Shown here one piece after another: positions 1 to 10,342 of a stretch of 64,000 nt of DNA (position 1 is the first letter of the stretch; the number at the start of each line of letters is the position of its first letter). Source of the stretch: Leishmania infantum JPCM5 (lineage: Eukaryota > Euglenozoa > Kinetoplastea > Trypanosomatida > Trypanosomatidae); assembly GCF_000002875.2 (NCBI RefSeq), contig NC_009403.2, positions 475,001 through 539,000 on the forward strand, read 5' to 3'. Under the pieces are notes generated by a model that did no database searches, was not told the DNA's origin, and worked only from the letters and a program-made list of their open reading frames with translations. Both the position numbers and the translations under genes were made by a program.

Positions 1-3000
1 AGGCAGAGCACTACCGCCACGCCTTAGAGGCGACTCTGAACCGCAAAACGCTAAGTCTTGAGGTGGCGCGTATGATTCGCCTTTACGGCCGCTCTCACGG
101 CGGCGCAAGGGCCATCGAAGAAATCAAGAGCATCGTGGCAGCCTACGTGAGGGCACATATCAACGAACCTGCTGCGCACGTGAGGCTGACAACGGCGGCC
201 GCCACAGCGGCTGCAGTGGCAACCTCGGCCACGCTGAGTAGCAGCAGCAAGCACTCCTCCTTTTCGGTGCGCACCCGCTCGAGGGCGCAGAGCTTCCGAG
301 ATGTGGTCGAGCAGCATGCCACATGGAACAGGGACGGCACGGTGGACTTAGACGCAACGGAAAGAGAATTCTCCGATCGCAACTCCATTGACGTTATCGG
401 CAACGAGCCGCTTTTCACGACGCCGATGGGCTTCACCGTATTGCAGCTGGCAGCCACGCTCGGCCTCCCGGAAGTTGTCGCGTTCCTCGTGGATACTTAC
501 AATCTGAACCCTTTGTACGCACCGGCGCAAGGCATGCATACGTGCGTCCCGCAATCAACGACGCCGCCGCCGCAGGCCAACCGCTCCAAAGAGGGAACGC
601 GGAAAGAAGAGGCTGCGCGGGTGCGTAACGTCGTCGTGCACAGCGTGCGCGCCGTCGTCGGAGTGGCTTCTCCGTGCGCAGGCCGCGGTGACTACGGCGG
701 CGCCAATGGCAGTGCTGGCAAGAGCAGGGAGGATGCCGGCTTGTGGATCTGCTGGACTCCGTACCGCCTCGCCGTGCGCTCCGGCAACCTGCACATTGTC
801 AAGACTCTCCTGCTGGCAGGCAGCGGCGCGGCACCCGCGGTTGCGGAAATCAACCCCCGGGAGCTATGTGGCACCAGCACCTTGGCCCGGCTTTCGCACT
901 CGGACAGGCACGTCGAAGACGGCGTTACTTTCAGCGGCGCAGGCGCGACGGTCTCGACGGCGATCTGCCCTGCTGCTTCTCTTGTCGACTACAAGGAGCC
1001 GGCGTGGCTCGACCCATATCAGCGGACAGCGCTTCAGGAGAGCATTGTGGTAGCGACAAGGTGTGGCAGCGGTGCCTCGGGCAGCGACTCGCTTGTAGAC
1101 TCTCTCACCTTCACCGCCTCCGCCGGCTTGTCGTCTTCCAGTGTCGTGACCAAGACCGCCCCTTCGCTGTCAGAGGCTTTGGCGCTGGTGCGCCTGCTGC
1201 TGAAGCACGGTGCTCAGTCGAACGGGCTCTTCGACAGCACCGGCAGTGATGCCTGGCTGCTTGCCATGGCCGGCAGCGGCGCAGCTGATCTGCCCATCAC
1301 GCACTACAGCTACGCAGCCGACTGCAAGCGCAGGCCGTACAGCGCTGGCTCTGAAGCGTCCCTCTCTCAGCTCTCCTTAACGGGGGCGTCTGCGCCAGCG
1401 ACGGCGTCGCTGGCGTTGATCCGGACGACTGCTGGCGAGGCGGCTGGGCAGCGGTGTGTCGACTTGCTCCTTCGCCTCCGCGCTCCGTTGCTGGGGTGTG
1501 CGCCGGCAACTCTGCGTCGCGCTGACACTCACCTTGATGGCAGGCGCCTCGACGGACCGCAGGAGAGCGCTGAGAGCGACTGCTTCAACGAGCAGCTTCT
1601 GCGCCACCCACGCCGCCTCCTGCACCAGTGGCGACGTCTGCCCTGCATGCAGCTCGCGCCTACCAGAGCAGCTGCCGCAGGATTTGCTCGAAGAGGCCGG
1701 CGGGCCGCAGGCACCGTTGGAAACGTCCACGACGGCAGCGGCAGCGACGAAGGCAACGACGCTGCGGGCGAGGATGGCGACGGCGCCGCCGCTCAGGGCT
1801 ACTCGGTGTTCGAGCAAGCGGATGCCCTGTGTGCGCAGTACGAGAAGGTACAGCAGACCCTGCACCCGAGTGCCGCGATGGCCATTCCACGCGTCGGTGG
1901 CGGGGTGAGGCCGTGCACCCCCTCACCGCAGGCGACGGCGCTTGCTACAACAGTCTCCTTCGCATCTCTCTTGACCATCACCTCGGCGGAGGAGGTAACC
2001 CTCTTGCCAAGCGCCGTGGCTCCAGGGGGCGCGGTAACGCTCAACCGCAGGGTGCTGGCGGGCGGATCTGTGTCAAGGACAAACAGCGTCGCGGGAAGAG
2101 AGACCGGGACGTCGCCGCTCACGCCGTCCTTCTCGGCCGATTCACTGAAGACGCGACTCATCGCGGCGCTGCGGCTTTGCTACCGCGTCGTCCTTCTCTA
2201 CACATGCGTGGAGTACACACCGCTGCAGCTTCTCCGACTCGTGCGCGCCTTCGGCGCGGCGGCAATCCCGGTAAGTGCGCGTCACCCACTAAGCGGCGAC
2301 AGCGTCGCTACACGACTGCTGCGCAAGACGCACGCTCACCTGCTCGCCAGGACAAGTGGAGGCGGCGGCGGTGGCGACAGCAGCACCAGCAACACTCTAC
2401 GCGGGGAGCTCGGGAGCGATGCTGCGTCTGTTATGATGCGCGGCGCCGACGACATGTCGCAGCTGCCGCTGAGTGTGCTGAAGGAGCCGCCGTGCACCGA
2501 CGACCCGGCCGCGGATGCAGAGACGCGCGCCTTGGTGGACACGTGTGTGGCGCTGGTGCACATGCTCCGCGACGCTGCCCTACGTCTGCCCTCACCTCCG
2601 TCAGCGCCACAGTCGCAAGCGGCAGCCACGGCGGCCGGGCAAGCACTGCGCTCGGTGCTCTTCCAGCCCTCGTGTGACGGGGAGACCGCGCTCTCCTTGG
2701 CCGCGCGCATCGCCCACGCGCCGCTCATCTCTGTCCTAGTGCAGAGCGGGGCAGCCGTATCCTCGGCTTCTCACAATCGCAGCCAAGGCGGAGATGAGTC
2801 GTGGCGCTGCTCGCGCACAACGTGCAGCGTGCCTTGGCGAGGCGACGGCAGTGACACCGAGGCAGGTGGTGAGGGCGGTGTTGGCGTGTACGACGTCTCC
2901 GGGATTCCGGTCACCTCTAACTGCTCCCTGAGCACGAATCTGGCCGACGTCGTGGTACGAGTGCTGCTCGCCACCCGCGTCTACTACCCTGCGCATGAGA

Positions 3001-6000
3001 TCGGCACCGTGCGTGCCTTGCTCACGCATATGCCGAACGAGCCCGCGCGGCGAGCCTTCCTGCGGGGTGTGTACCCGAACATCCACCCACTGCCAGCGCT
3101 GCAGCTTGCGATGGACAACGTGAGCATCGCATCGGGCTTCCTGACGAGCCCTGACTGCATGAACGCGCTCTGGACGAATCTGTTGTACGCGCACTTCACG
3201 GGCCAGCTGGACACCGCCGTGCGGACGACGGCAAAGGCGTGGAGCGAGCTGCTGCACGTCGTACTTCCGGGGGCGCCGGCAGTGCCAATTTACCTCGTCA
3301 TGTGCGCCGCCGTCCGCGAGGAGGTGAGTGCCGAGGAGTTGAAGGCGTCTCACAGTGGTGTGCGTGCACAGAGCCCGCAGGTGACGCCATCGCCGCCGCA
3401 GTCGCTTGCCGGCTCGACGAGATCGTCGAGCATGGTAAAGAAACGGTCAAAGGAACGCACTGTGCCATCGGCGATACCGAACTGGTCTCATGTTGTGCGC
3501 CGCACGAACCTCTTCCTGCAGCTCATGGCCATGTCTGCAGCTGAGACGCTCATGAGCAAGGGCAGCAAACCATCGTCGCACGTGTCGGCAGATGCGAGAA
3601 CTCTCTCCTCTACTGCCGCGGCAGCCTCTGGGAGTGGGCAGCGCACCAAGAGCGCGTCGTCACCGCTGCACGAGGTGACAAAGAAAGGTAGTTTCGCTGC
3701 GTTGACGGATGTTGGCGAGCCTCCATTGCATGGGCTGTCTGGCACCTTGTTGTGGGACACCATCGAGCTCGCCGTGCGCTACGACGACAAGGACATGTTG
3801 CGGCACCTCTTGCAGCTTCGCCTGCCAGACATCGTGCTCACGCACATCGGCAACATCCAGTCCCAGCAACAGACGCTGTCGTCGACCGGCACCTTTGGAA
3901 GGGCATACTCGTCCATGGACGTGAGCGCGCGTGCAATGGAGGCGGTTTCGAAGACCATTCTCGACAGCTACCCGTCCTTTGCCGGCGTGAGCACCACGTC
4001 GCAGGCAACGCTCGTGCTCGAGCGGCTGCAGCGCCTCCTCTGGCGCGAGGCACTGCAAGAGCGTCATGTCGACCTGCTTGCGGTCGCCGCAGGAAGCATC
4101 GAAACGCTGCGGTTCCTGTACACGTCCTCACCCCCTGAGGTGCGCGCACAGATGACCCCGATGCGCTATGACCGCGTAGACGTGAAGAGCGGGATGCCGG
4201 AGGGCGTGTCGCCTGCGCCAGACATCGTGGCCCCCGCCGCGGCAGTGCCCGCCGGAGCCGAGGAACTCTTGGGGTCCTTTCAGAAGTTAAGGAAGTCAAG
4301 TTCTGCACGGGTCGGCAGCGGCGTGATGTCACCGTCGCCGCAGGTCTTTGTTGTTTCGTCAAAGGTGGAGACGCATGCGACAGCCGCGCACCAGCTTACG
4401 AAGACTCCCTTCTCCGCTAGCACCGCGTCCGCCACGCCTTCAGCGGATGGCGTGGCTCGGTTGGCCGTGCTGACTCCGGAAACGCCGACCTCGCCCGTCT
4501 CGCCAGCGGCGAAGCGGACATCGCCAGCACTGGCTGTGGACATTGTAGAGACGCCCGATGAGCGAAGCCTCACACTGCCACTCGCAGACGCGCCGCTACT
4601 ACAACCCAAGGCGAGCGAGGATAAGGAGGAGGAGAGTGCCGCTGCCGTCGCGGATGCTGAGCTGCGCTTCATGGAAAGCTGCGTGCAGAACGGACGCCGT
4701 CGTCTCGCCCCGGGCGAAGAGCGACGCCGGTGCGTAACAGCGGTGACATGGGGCCTCGGCGCGGCTGCCTGCTCAGTGAAGCTGCCGATGGTCCAATCCA
4801 GCGCGAGGGCCGTGTCGGCCTCCACCGCGGGCACCGCCGAGGCGGCCACCGCGCCAGGTACACGAGTAGAGGTGCAGCCGCGCCGCACACCGTCACTACT
4901 ACCACAGCTGCCGCGGCCGCCCGCTCAACGCCGCATCACCCTAGATGGCAAGATTGGTGATGTTGGCCCCGTTAAAGACAGCCACCAGGCAATCGCCGAT
5001 GGGGAGAAGACTGCAGCGCGACAGGTCGTGCAGCGCCGAGGGCGGGCGAAGACTTCGCTTCCCACGAAGGCATCGGCTGCAGCGAAGGAGGCTAGCGGGC
5101 CGGCACCGTCCAGTCCAACGCCGCCGGCGGTGGTGGAGCCAGAGCCGGTCTACTTCATGTACCTCCAGCTTGATTGGGCTCTACATTCGACTCGGCTCCT
5201 TCGCTCGCCTCGCCCCTCCAGCGCCACGCTCGAGACAATCATGTTCCTGCTGGATCAGCGAGTGGCTCTCTCGGTGCCCGTACTTGACCTCTTCCTGGCT
5301 GGCACCGTCGCCCCCAGCAGCGCCGAAGCAGCGGCGCCACAGCAGCACTCCAGTGATGCGTATGCGCGGCAGGAGGTCGCCCTCAGCCTTCGCTACCAGA
5401 CCCGGGCACATCTTGACACGCTGCTCCACCTGCTTGTCCTTCACGACCAGTGCCAGCTGGCGGAGTACTACCTCGAGTACTGTCATTTCTGGTTCGTGTC
5501 CAATGAGCTTGACCCAGAGCCAGTGAGCGGGCGGCCGGGTCGCTTCCCAATCGGCCAGCCTCCCGCGTCGCCCGACGGCGATTCTAGCGAGGACGACCTC
5601 AACGATGATGACGCTCACCTGTGTAGCGATGTCAGGTATATCGGCCATGACAAGCAGAAGCGAAGCACGCGTTCGAGCCAGCAGTTTCGGCATCGCTCTC
5701 GCGGCTCCTCTTCCTCGGCGTACGCCGGGACCGTGCCGCGCGAGTTTCTGCGGTGCATGCTCCGAGTGAACGCGCACGGGCTGACCGCCTTCGACTATGC
5801 TCATACGCCGGCGATGCTGCAGCTTCTCGAGTGGTACGGCTGCGTGCCGCCCACGTACCGGCCAAACCCGCACGCCTTCCGACGAGTTGTCTTTCTCAAC
5901 CGCGGAGGGCACGGTGACGTGAGGGAAGCGTACACTTTCGCGGACAACATGGATGATCACGACAACGACGAAGCGGTCGATCGGCGACAATCTGCAAGTG

Positions 6001-8612
6001 TTAGGACGTCGATGATGGCGCGTCGCAAACGCGAGGTACTGCGTTTCTTCCCTGTGCCGCGCCTGGTCCTGGCGACCGACAACTTTGTGGCGCTGCTGGA
6101 CCCCACCGGCACAGAGCTGGCGTCCACAGTCGGCTCCGTGGCGACCGCCCAAGCGCGCACCGCTGCCTCGGGCACCGCAGATGGAAGGCGCTGCAATGGT
6201 GAGGATGACGCGGACGAGAGTCTCGCCAAGAATGAAGTTCTGGTGTCGACCCGCACGCAACCGCTGCAGCTGAGCGATCGCCGCATCGACGCCATGATCA
6301 GCACGGAGCGGCGACAGCTGCAGGTAAGCGAGCGGCGCCACCACCAGCAGGAGCGCGCCAGGGCGCTTCTGTTTGAGCAGGTCGCTGCGCAGTCCCAAGC
6401 ACTTGTCACGCGCAGAGGTGGAAAAAGCGGTGGAGCAGACGAATCGGTGAGAGATGGCGCGCTGCCGTACCTGACGCGGGCCGTGACGGCTCACCGGCGC
6501 CAGCAGTGGGAGTTGCAGCGGCACCCGCCTTGCAGCGAGATGACGCTGTGGCACAACGCCCTTGAAGCGCAGCGACTGTCTGGGTCCGCCTTCACCGCGA
6601 CATCGTCTCGCGGACGACTGAAGCGGCGAGCCGAGGGCGGCGCTCGTGGCAGCAACGGTGGTGGCGCTGGCGTTCTTCCAATCCTGCTCAGCGAGGAGGT
6701 GAGCCTACTGCACCTCGGTCTGTGCTCTTTCGAAGATGAGCTTGTTCGCCTCTACGGCGAACTCCACACGGCGTCTGCATCCGCATCAGCAGCTGGCAAC
6801 GAGGACACCAGTGGCGCTGCACGCGCGCATCGCACAGTCGGCGAGGAAGGTGGGGCCATCAGCGACGGCGACAACGCCGCCTCTGTCCTGAGCGCCTACA
6901 GCCGTCTGCTGCTGCCGCCGTCGGTCACTGACAAGCCCGCAACGCACCCGCACCAAGGCCTCGAGGAAGTAAAGCGGAGCTACGGCATGATGTCTGGAGA
7001 CGCCCCGCCAGAGACGGACAAGTCAAACAGCTCACCCAGGACGAAGGCGAGCCGCACTGGCTGCACCGTGCTGCCTCGTGTTTCGTTCCCAGGTGGGTCG
7101 ATTGGGGGCGCGTTGCCGCCGACGCAGCAGGGCAACAAGCCCTCCTCCGTCTCCGCCGCGAACGCCTTCATGGCGGCTTCGCAGGACTTCCGATCGTGCG
7201 GTAGGGCACCGGCACTGCCGCCTCGGCTGTCGCAGATGGATGTGGTGTTCCTCCTCGAGTGTCAGCAATTTGTGGTGTACCCACTCTCGATGCCCAGCAC
7301 CGGCGACGCCGTGGAGGTGGTCAACGACGGCGGCGACGACACCTACGACGAGAGCAGCAAGCCACGCAGCAGCGCGAAAGGCGGCGGGGGGCTCAGCGAC
7401 AGCATTGGCAACTCCAGTCGCACCCCCAGCAATGACGAAGGGAATGTCGCGCCCCCTCGTCTATCTCTTGGGAAGGGGGCGGCCAGTTTCAGCGAGTTAC
7501 CTGCCGTGATCGAGCGGTGCACCGGCGGTAGCATCGGCACGGACGAGCAACGTGTAAAAGGGGCTGGCAAGGACGCGCCGCGTCAGCGCGCACCGGCCCT
7601 CGCAACAACAACGCGTGACATCGCTGGTCGCTCTCCTGCTTCCCCACACAGATCACCCGCGCGTCGCGAGCATGGGGACAGGATACGTGATGCGCCACCG
7701 AGCGACTTGCCGCTGCTACGCTCTCTTCTGGCGCGCAAGGCCGCGGATGATCTGTCGTCGGAGCTGATCGACGTCTCGGCGCACCGCTACGAAGCGGCGC
7801 TGCTGGTGTCCCTCACTCCAATGCTACTCTCCGGCATCAGCGGCGACGGCGCTCCTGGGGCTCGCGTTTCGGCGGCCGCGACAATGAGGAACTTGGCGGC
7901 CAAGCTCATGCACACGCGCTGGAAACAGTTCGGCAGCCGGCCCATCATCTCAGGCACCAACACCGATGCCGCGACCACTGCGACAGAGGCGGTGGCGCTA
8001 CTGAACGTGCCCCCGTTCACTCTAGCTGACGCTCCGGCGCTGTACCCGAGCGGGGCCCCGTTTTCAGCCTCACCAGCGGCAGATGAGCCCGGATCGGTGG
8101 CGTCGACGACAGCACTAGGCGCTGCCGCAGCACGTGTGCCAACCGTCATAGCGGCGCGACTAGAAGAGTGGGTAGCGCGTCGCTGGCCCCTGCAAAGACA
8201 AGCACCGCCCTCCCCGAAGTTGCACAGGAAGGCTGGCGGTCGAGCAGGCACGACATCTTCGCGATCGCCTCCCACAAAGACGATTAAAGCCTGCAGGCAG
8301 GAGAACGAGGACGAGAACACACAGGACAGAAACGGCGTTGATGCGGACGGCTACGACGACGAGTCAGCGGCCACGTCGGTGCTCGATCGGATAGAACCCG
8401 TCGGCGGAGTTGCCACAGCGGCTCAGCAAGTCCTCATGCGTGCGTTGCTGAAGCGCTTTACCGCCGCGACAGGTGCGCAGCTGTCTGAGCAGATGGGGCT
8501 CGTCATCACTCCCAACTACGATGTCGCCGAGGTCGGCGACACAGCGGCGGCGCTGCGAGACATCGAAGCGAAGGTCGCCGCACCGGCGGCGGCGCGAAAG
8601 AAGCGGCGATAA
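1..8612 (+). CDS. Ankyrin-repeat giant protein, 5'-truncated by window edge
   Basis: The reading frame is open from base 3, so the gene begins upstream of the window; the GTG at 63 is not a credible start. About 2869 residues are visible, ending in TAA with a basic Lys/Arg tail. Counting the codon at 63 as residue 1, ankyrin-like segments are seen near 120-152 (TPMGFTVLQLAA...), 231-260 (TPYRLAVRSGNLHIVKTLL), 317-390 (a repeat split by an Ser/Ala-rich insert, ending VRLLLKHGAQ) and 872-905 (DGETALSLAARIAH). Ankyrin repeats are protein-binding modules. Between them are very long Ala/Ser/Gly/Pro-rich, probably disordered stretches. No catalytic motif or membrane segment was recognised. The role is unknown; a scaffold is plausible. 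Confidence is high that it is a gene and moderate for the ankyrin assignment. Confidence 0.75.
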   Translation, partial: AEHYRHALEATLNRKTLSLEVARMIRLYGRSHGGARAIEEIKSIVAAYVRAHINEPAAHVRLTTAAATAAAVATSATLSSSSKHSSFSVRTRSRAQSFRDVVEQHATWNRDGTVDLDATEREFSDRNSIDVIGNEPLFTTPMGFTVLQLAATLGLPEVVAFLVDTYNLNPLYAPAQGMHTCVPQSTTPPPQANRSKEGTRKEEAARVRNVVVHSVRAVVGVASPCAGRGDYGGANGSAGKSREDAGLWICWTPYRLAVRSGNLHIVKTLLLAGSGAAPAVAEINPRELCGTSTLARLSHSDRHVEDGVTFSGAGATVSTAICPAASLVDYKEPAWLDPYQRTALQESIVVATRCGSGASGSDSLVDSLTFTASAGLSSSSVVTKTAPSLSEALALVRLLLKHGAQSNGLFDSTGSDAWLLAMAGSGAADLPITHYSYAADCKRRPYSAGSEASLSQLSLTGASAPATASLALIRTTAGEAAGQRCVDLLLRLRAPLLGCAPATLRRADTHLDGRRLDGPQESAESDCFNEQLLRHPRRLLHQWRRLPCMQLAPTRAAAAGFARRGRRAAGTVGNVHDGSGSDEGNDAAGEDGDGAAAQGYSVFEQADALCAQYEKVQQTLHPSAAMAIPRVGGGVRPCTPSPQATALATTVSFASLLTITSAEEVTLLPSAVAPGGAVTLNRRVLAGGSVSRTNSVAGRETGTSPLTPSFSADSLKTRLIAALRLCYRVVLLYTCVEYTPLQLLRLVRAFGAAAIPVSARHPLSGDSVATRLLRKTHAHLLARTSGGGGGGDSSTSNTLRGELGSDAASVMMRGADDMSQLPLSVLKEPPCTDDPAADAETRALVDTCVALVHMLRDAALRLPSPPSAPQSQAAATAAGQALRSVLFQPSCDGETALSLAARIAHAPLISVLVQSGAAVSSASHNRSQGGDESWRCSRTTCSVPWRGDGSDTEAGGEGGVGVYDVSGIPVTSNCSLSTNLADVVVRVLLATRVYYPAHEIGTVRALLTHMPNEPARRAFLRGVYPNIHPLPALQLAMDNVSIASGFLTSPDCMNALWTNLLYAHFTGQLDTAVRTTAKAWSELLHVVLPGAPAVPIYLVMCAAVREEVSAEELKASHSGVRAQSPQVTPSPPQSLAGSTRSSSMVKKRSKERTVPSAIPNWSHVVRRTNLFLQLMAMSAAETLMSKGSKPSSHVSADARTLSSTAAAASGSGQRTKSASSPLHEVTKKGSFAALTDVGEPPLHGLSGTLLWDTIELAVRYDDKDMLRHLLQLRLPDIVLTHIGNIQSQQQTLSSTGTFGRAYSSMDVSARAMEAVSKTILDSYPSFAGVSTTSQATLVLERLQRLLWREALQERHVDLLAVAAGSIETLRFLYTSSPPEVRAQMTPMRYDRVDVKSGMPEGVSPAPDIVAPAAAVPAGAEELLGSFQKLRKSSSARVGSGVMSPSPQVFVVSSKVETHATAAHQLTKTPFSASTASATPSADGVARLAVLTPETPTSPVSPAAKRTSPALAVDIVETPDERSLTLPLADAPLLQPKASEDKEEESAAAVADAELRFMESCVQNGRRRLAPGEERRRCVTAVTWGLGAAACSVKLPMVQSSARAVSASTAGTAEAATAPGTRVEVQPRRTPSLLPQLPRPPAQRRITLDGKIGDVGPVKDSHQAIADGEKTAARQVVQRRGRAKTSLPTKASAAAKEASGPAPSSPTPPAVVEPEPVYFMYLQLDWALHSTRLLRSPRPSSATLETIMFLLDQRVALSVPVLDLFLAGTVAPSSAEAAAPQQHSSDAYARQEVALSLRYQTRAHLDTLLHLLVLHDQCQLAEYYLEYCHFWFVSNELDPEPVSGRPGRFPIGQPPASPDGDSSEDDLNDDDAHLCSDVRYIGHDKQKRSTRSSQQFRHRSRGSSSSAYAGTVPREFLRCMLRVNAHGLTAFDYAHTPAMLQLLEWYGCVPPTYRPNPHAFRRVVFLNRGGHGDVREAYTFADNMDDHDNDEAVDRRQSASVRTSMMARRKREVLRFFPVPRLVLATDNFVALLDPTGTELASTVGSVATAQARTAASGTADGRRCNGEDDADESLAKNEVLVSTRTQPLQLSDRRIDAMISTERRQLQVSERRHHQQERARALLFEQVAAQSQALVTRRGGKSGGADESVRDGALPYLTRAVTAHRRQQWELQRHPPCSEMTLWHNALEAQRLSGSAFTATSSRGRLKRRAEGGARGSNGGGAGVLPILLSEEVSLLHLGLCSFEDELVRLYGELHTASASASAAGNEDTSGAARAHRTVGEEGGAISDGDNAASVLSAYSRLLLPPSVTDKPATHPHQGLEEVKRSYGMMSGDAPPETDKSNSSPRTKASRTGCTVLPRVSFPGGSIGGALPPTQQGNKPSSVSAANAFMAASQDFRSCGRAPALPPRLSQMDVVFLLECQQFVVYPLSMPSTGDAVEVVNDGGDDTYDESSKPRSSAKGGGGLSDSIGNSSRTPSNDEGNVAPPRLSLGKGAASFSELPAVIERCTGGSIGTDEQRVKGAGKDAPRQRAPALATTTRDIAGRSPASPHRSPARREHGDRIRDAPPSDLPLLRSLLARKAADDLSSELIDVSAHRYEAALLVSLTPMLLSGISGDGAPGARVSAAATMRNLAAKLMHTRWKQFGSRPIISGTNTDAATTATEAVALLNVPPFTLADAPALYPSGAPFSASPAADEPGSVASTTALGAAAARVPTVIAARLEEWVARRWPLQRQAPPSPKLHRKAGGRAGTTSSRSPPTKTIKACRQENEDENTQDRNGVDADGYDDESAATSVLDRIEPVGGVATAAQQVLMRALLKRFTAATGAQLSEQMGLVITPNYDVAEVGDTAAALRDIEAKVAAPAAARKKRR

Positions 8613-10342
8613 GAAACTCGGAAAATGAAAAGTAGACGCGCGTATGTGCCTGCGCGGATGGGCGTGAGGAGGCGGTATCCGTTCCTTGCCGCTCTCGCTT
8701 TTTTTTGACGTCGTTGTGTTTGCAATCTCGTGCGACATGTCGGCGAGGTGATGGCGTCCGTCACGAGAGGAAGCCACCGTCTGGCTCTTCACGCCGTAGG
8801 TGCCCTCCCCTGCCCTTTTCTCTTTCCGCTTGTACGCTGCCGCCTCACTATCTCTCCATGTACACATAGCCGTAGTCTGTCGCGTGCGCGCTCAATGCAT
8901 AGCAACGGCATACATGTGCCAAAGAACAACAGCAAGAGAACGTGTGGGAGGCTCTCTCTTCGCCTCTTTCTCTCTCTCTCTCTCGGTGGCGAGACGACTC
9001 GGTGTTGGGCCTTGCTCACAAGTGTCCTAGCACCCACACCAGCCCAGCACACGTGTGCTTCGAACATGTTTTTCTTGGCTGCTCCCCCCTCCCCTCCCCA
9101 CCCTTCACTGCCTCTCAAGCTCTCTGTCAGCGCGCGCAACTCTGAGGAATCCACGCGAAGCCACGCCGCACCTCTGCAGTGACTCTCCCCTCGCCCTCTC
9201 CCCTTTCCTCGCCCTGTCCTCTTCCGTTTTTCTACCGCGTGCCCCTTCCATACGCATGCGCACGCACATGCACGTACACGCGCGCTCACCATCATCCGAG
9301 CCCAAGTGCATGTCTCAGGCGCGCGCCTCTCCTCATGCTACTCCGCTGCCCCGTATCTGCTCTCCGTCTCTCTTTCGTTGTCTGGTTGGTGCACCCTGCT
9401 TGGGTGGGGGTGATCGTGTGCGTGTGCGTGTGCGTGTGCGTGTGCGTGTGCGTGTGCGTGTGCGTGTGCGTGTGCGTGTGCGTGTGCGTGTGCGTGTGCG
9501 TGTGCGTGTGCGTGTGCGTGTGCGTGTGCGTGTGCGTGTGCGTGTGCGTGTGCGTGTGCGTGTGCGTGTGCGTGTGCGTGTGCGTGTGCGTGTGCGTGTG
9601 CGTGTGCGTGTGCGTGTGCGTGTGCGTGTGCGTGTGCGTGTGCGTGCGTGTGTGCGTGTGCGTGTGCGTGTGCGTGTGCGTGTGCGTGTGCGTGTGCGTG
9701 TGCGTGTGCGTGTGCGTGTGCGTGTGCGTGTGCGTGTGCGTGTGCGTGTGCGTGTGCGTGCGTGTGTGCGTGTGCGTGTGCGTGTGCGTGTGCGTGTGCG
9801 TGTGCGTGTGCGTGTGCGTGTGCGTGTGCGTGTGCGTGTGCGTGTGTGCGTGTGCGTGTGCGTGTGCGTGTGCGTGTGCGTGTGCGTGTGCGTGTGCGTG
9901 TGCGTGTGCGTGTGCGTGTGCGTGTGCGTGTGTGCGTGTGCGTGTGCGTGTGCGTGTGCGTGTGCGTGTGCGTGTGCGTGTGCGTGTGTGCTTTGCTTTT
10001 TGGAGGGAGGGGGCGGACGCCTCTTGTCGAACTCGCGCTTGATGTTCTCCCCTGTGCCTCAGCATCTCCGCCGTCTCGCTTGATTTTTTTTTGTTGTTGG
10101 AGGTGGGGGGTTGGTGCTGTGGACCCGTCTGCGAGACTGCATGTCTTGCTGCGCAAGGGCACACCCCATCCCACCCCACCCAACACCTTTTCCTGTGGCG
10201 CCAGCCGGGCTGAGCTCCGCTGCCGAGTCTGCCCGTTTTCTCGTCGCGGGGCGGGGCACGCGAGGCGCAAAAAGAGAACGGTAGCAGTGCCGCGAGCATC
10301 GCCCTCTTTATCCCGCTCGGCCCCAACTCTCGAGTCTGCCAG
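8613..10342. other. Spacer with hexamer array, no gene
   Basis: This intergenic stretch holds a T8 run near 8700, several C/T-rich blocks around 8940-8990 and 9060-9240, the 576-bp CGTGTG array described separately, and a T9 run near 10085. Open frames here come from the repeat or from pyrimidine-rich DNA and look non-coding. It should contain the 3' end of the ankyrin gene and the trans-splicing signals of the next gene. Confidence 0.7.
9415..9990. repeat. CGTGTG hexamer tandem array
   Basis: About 96 copies of CGTGTG run for 576 bp, nearly perfect. There are four phased departures: a 4-mer plus 8-mer pair at 9643-9654 and again at 9757-9768, and single 8-mers at 9841-9848 and 9927-9934. 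All departures are gains or losses of TG. The DNA is strictly alternating purine-pyrimidine, so it is a strong Z-DNA candidate. Because the unit is six bases and lacks stops in most frames, it produces long artefactual Val-Arg, Cys-Val and Thr-His open frames on both strands. Confidence 0.97.

Noticed and set aside
5181..6554. 457-codon open frame on the - strand inside the ankyrin gene
   Set aside because: It is a shadow of the high-GC sense frame; antisense to the transcription unit with no conserved motif.
9415..9990. Possible CRISPR-like array
   Set aside because: The unit is a contiguous 6-bp tandem with no spacers, in a eukaryotic spacer.
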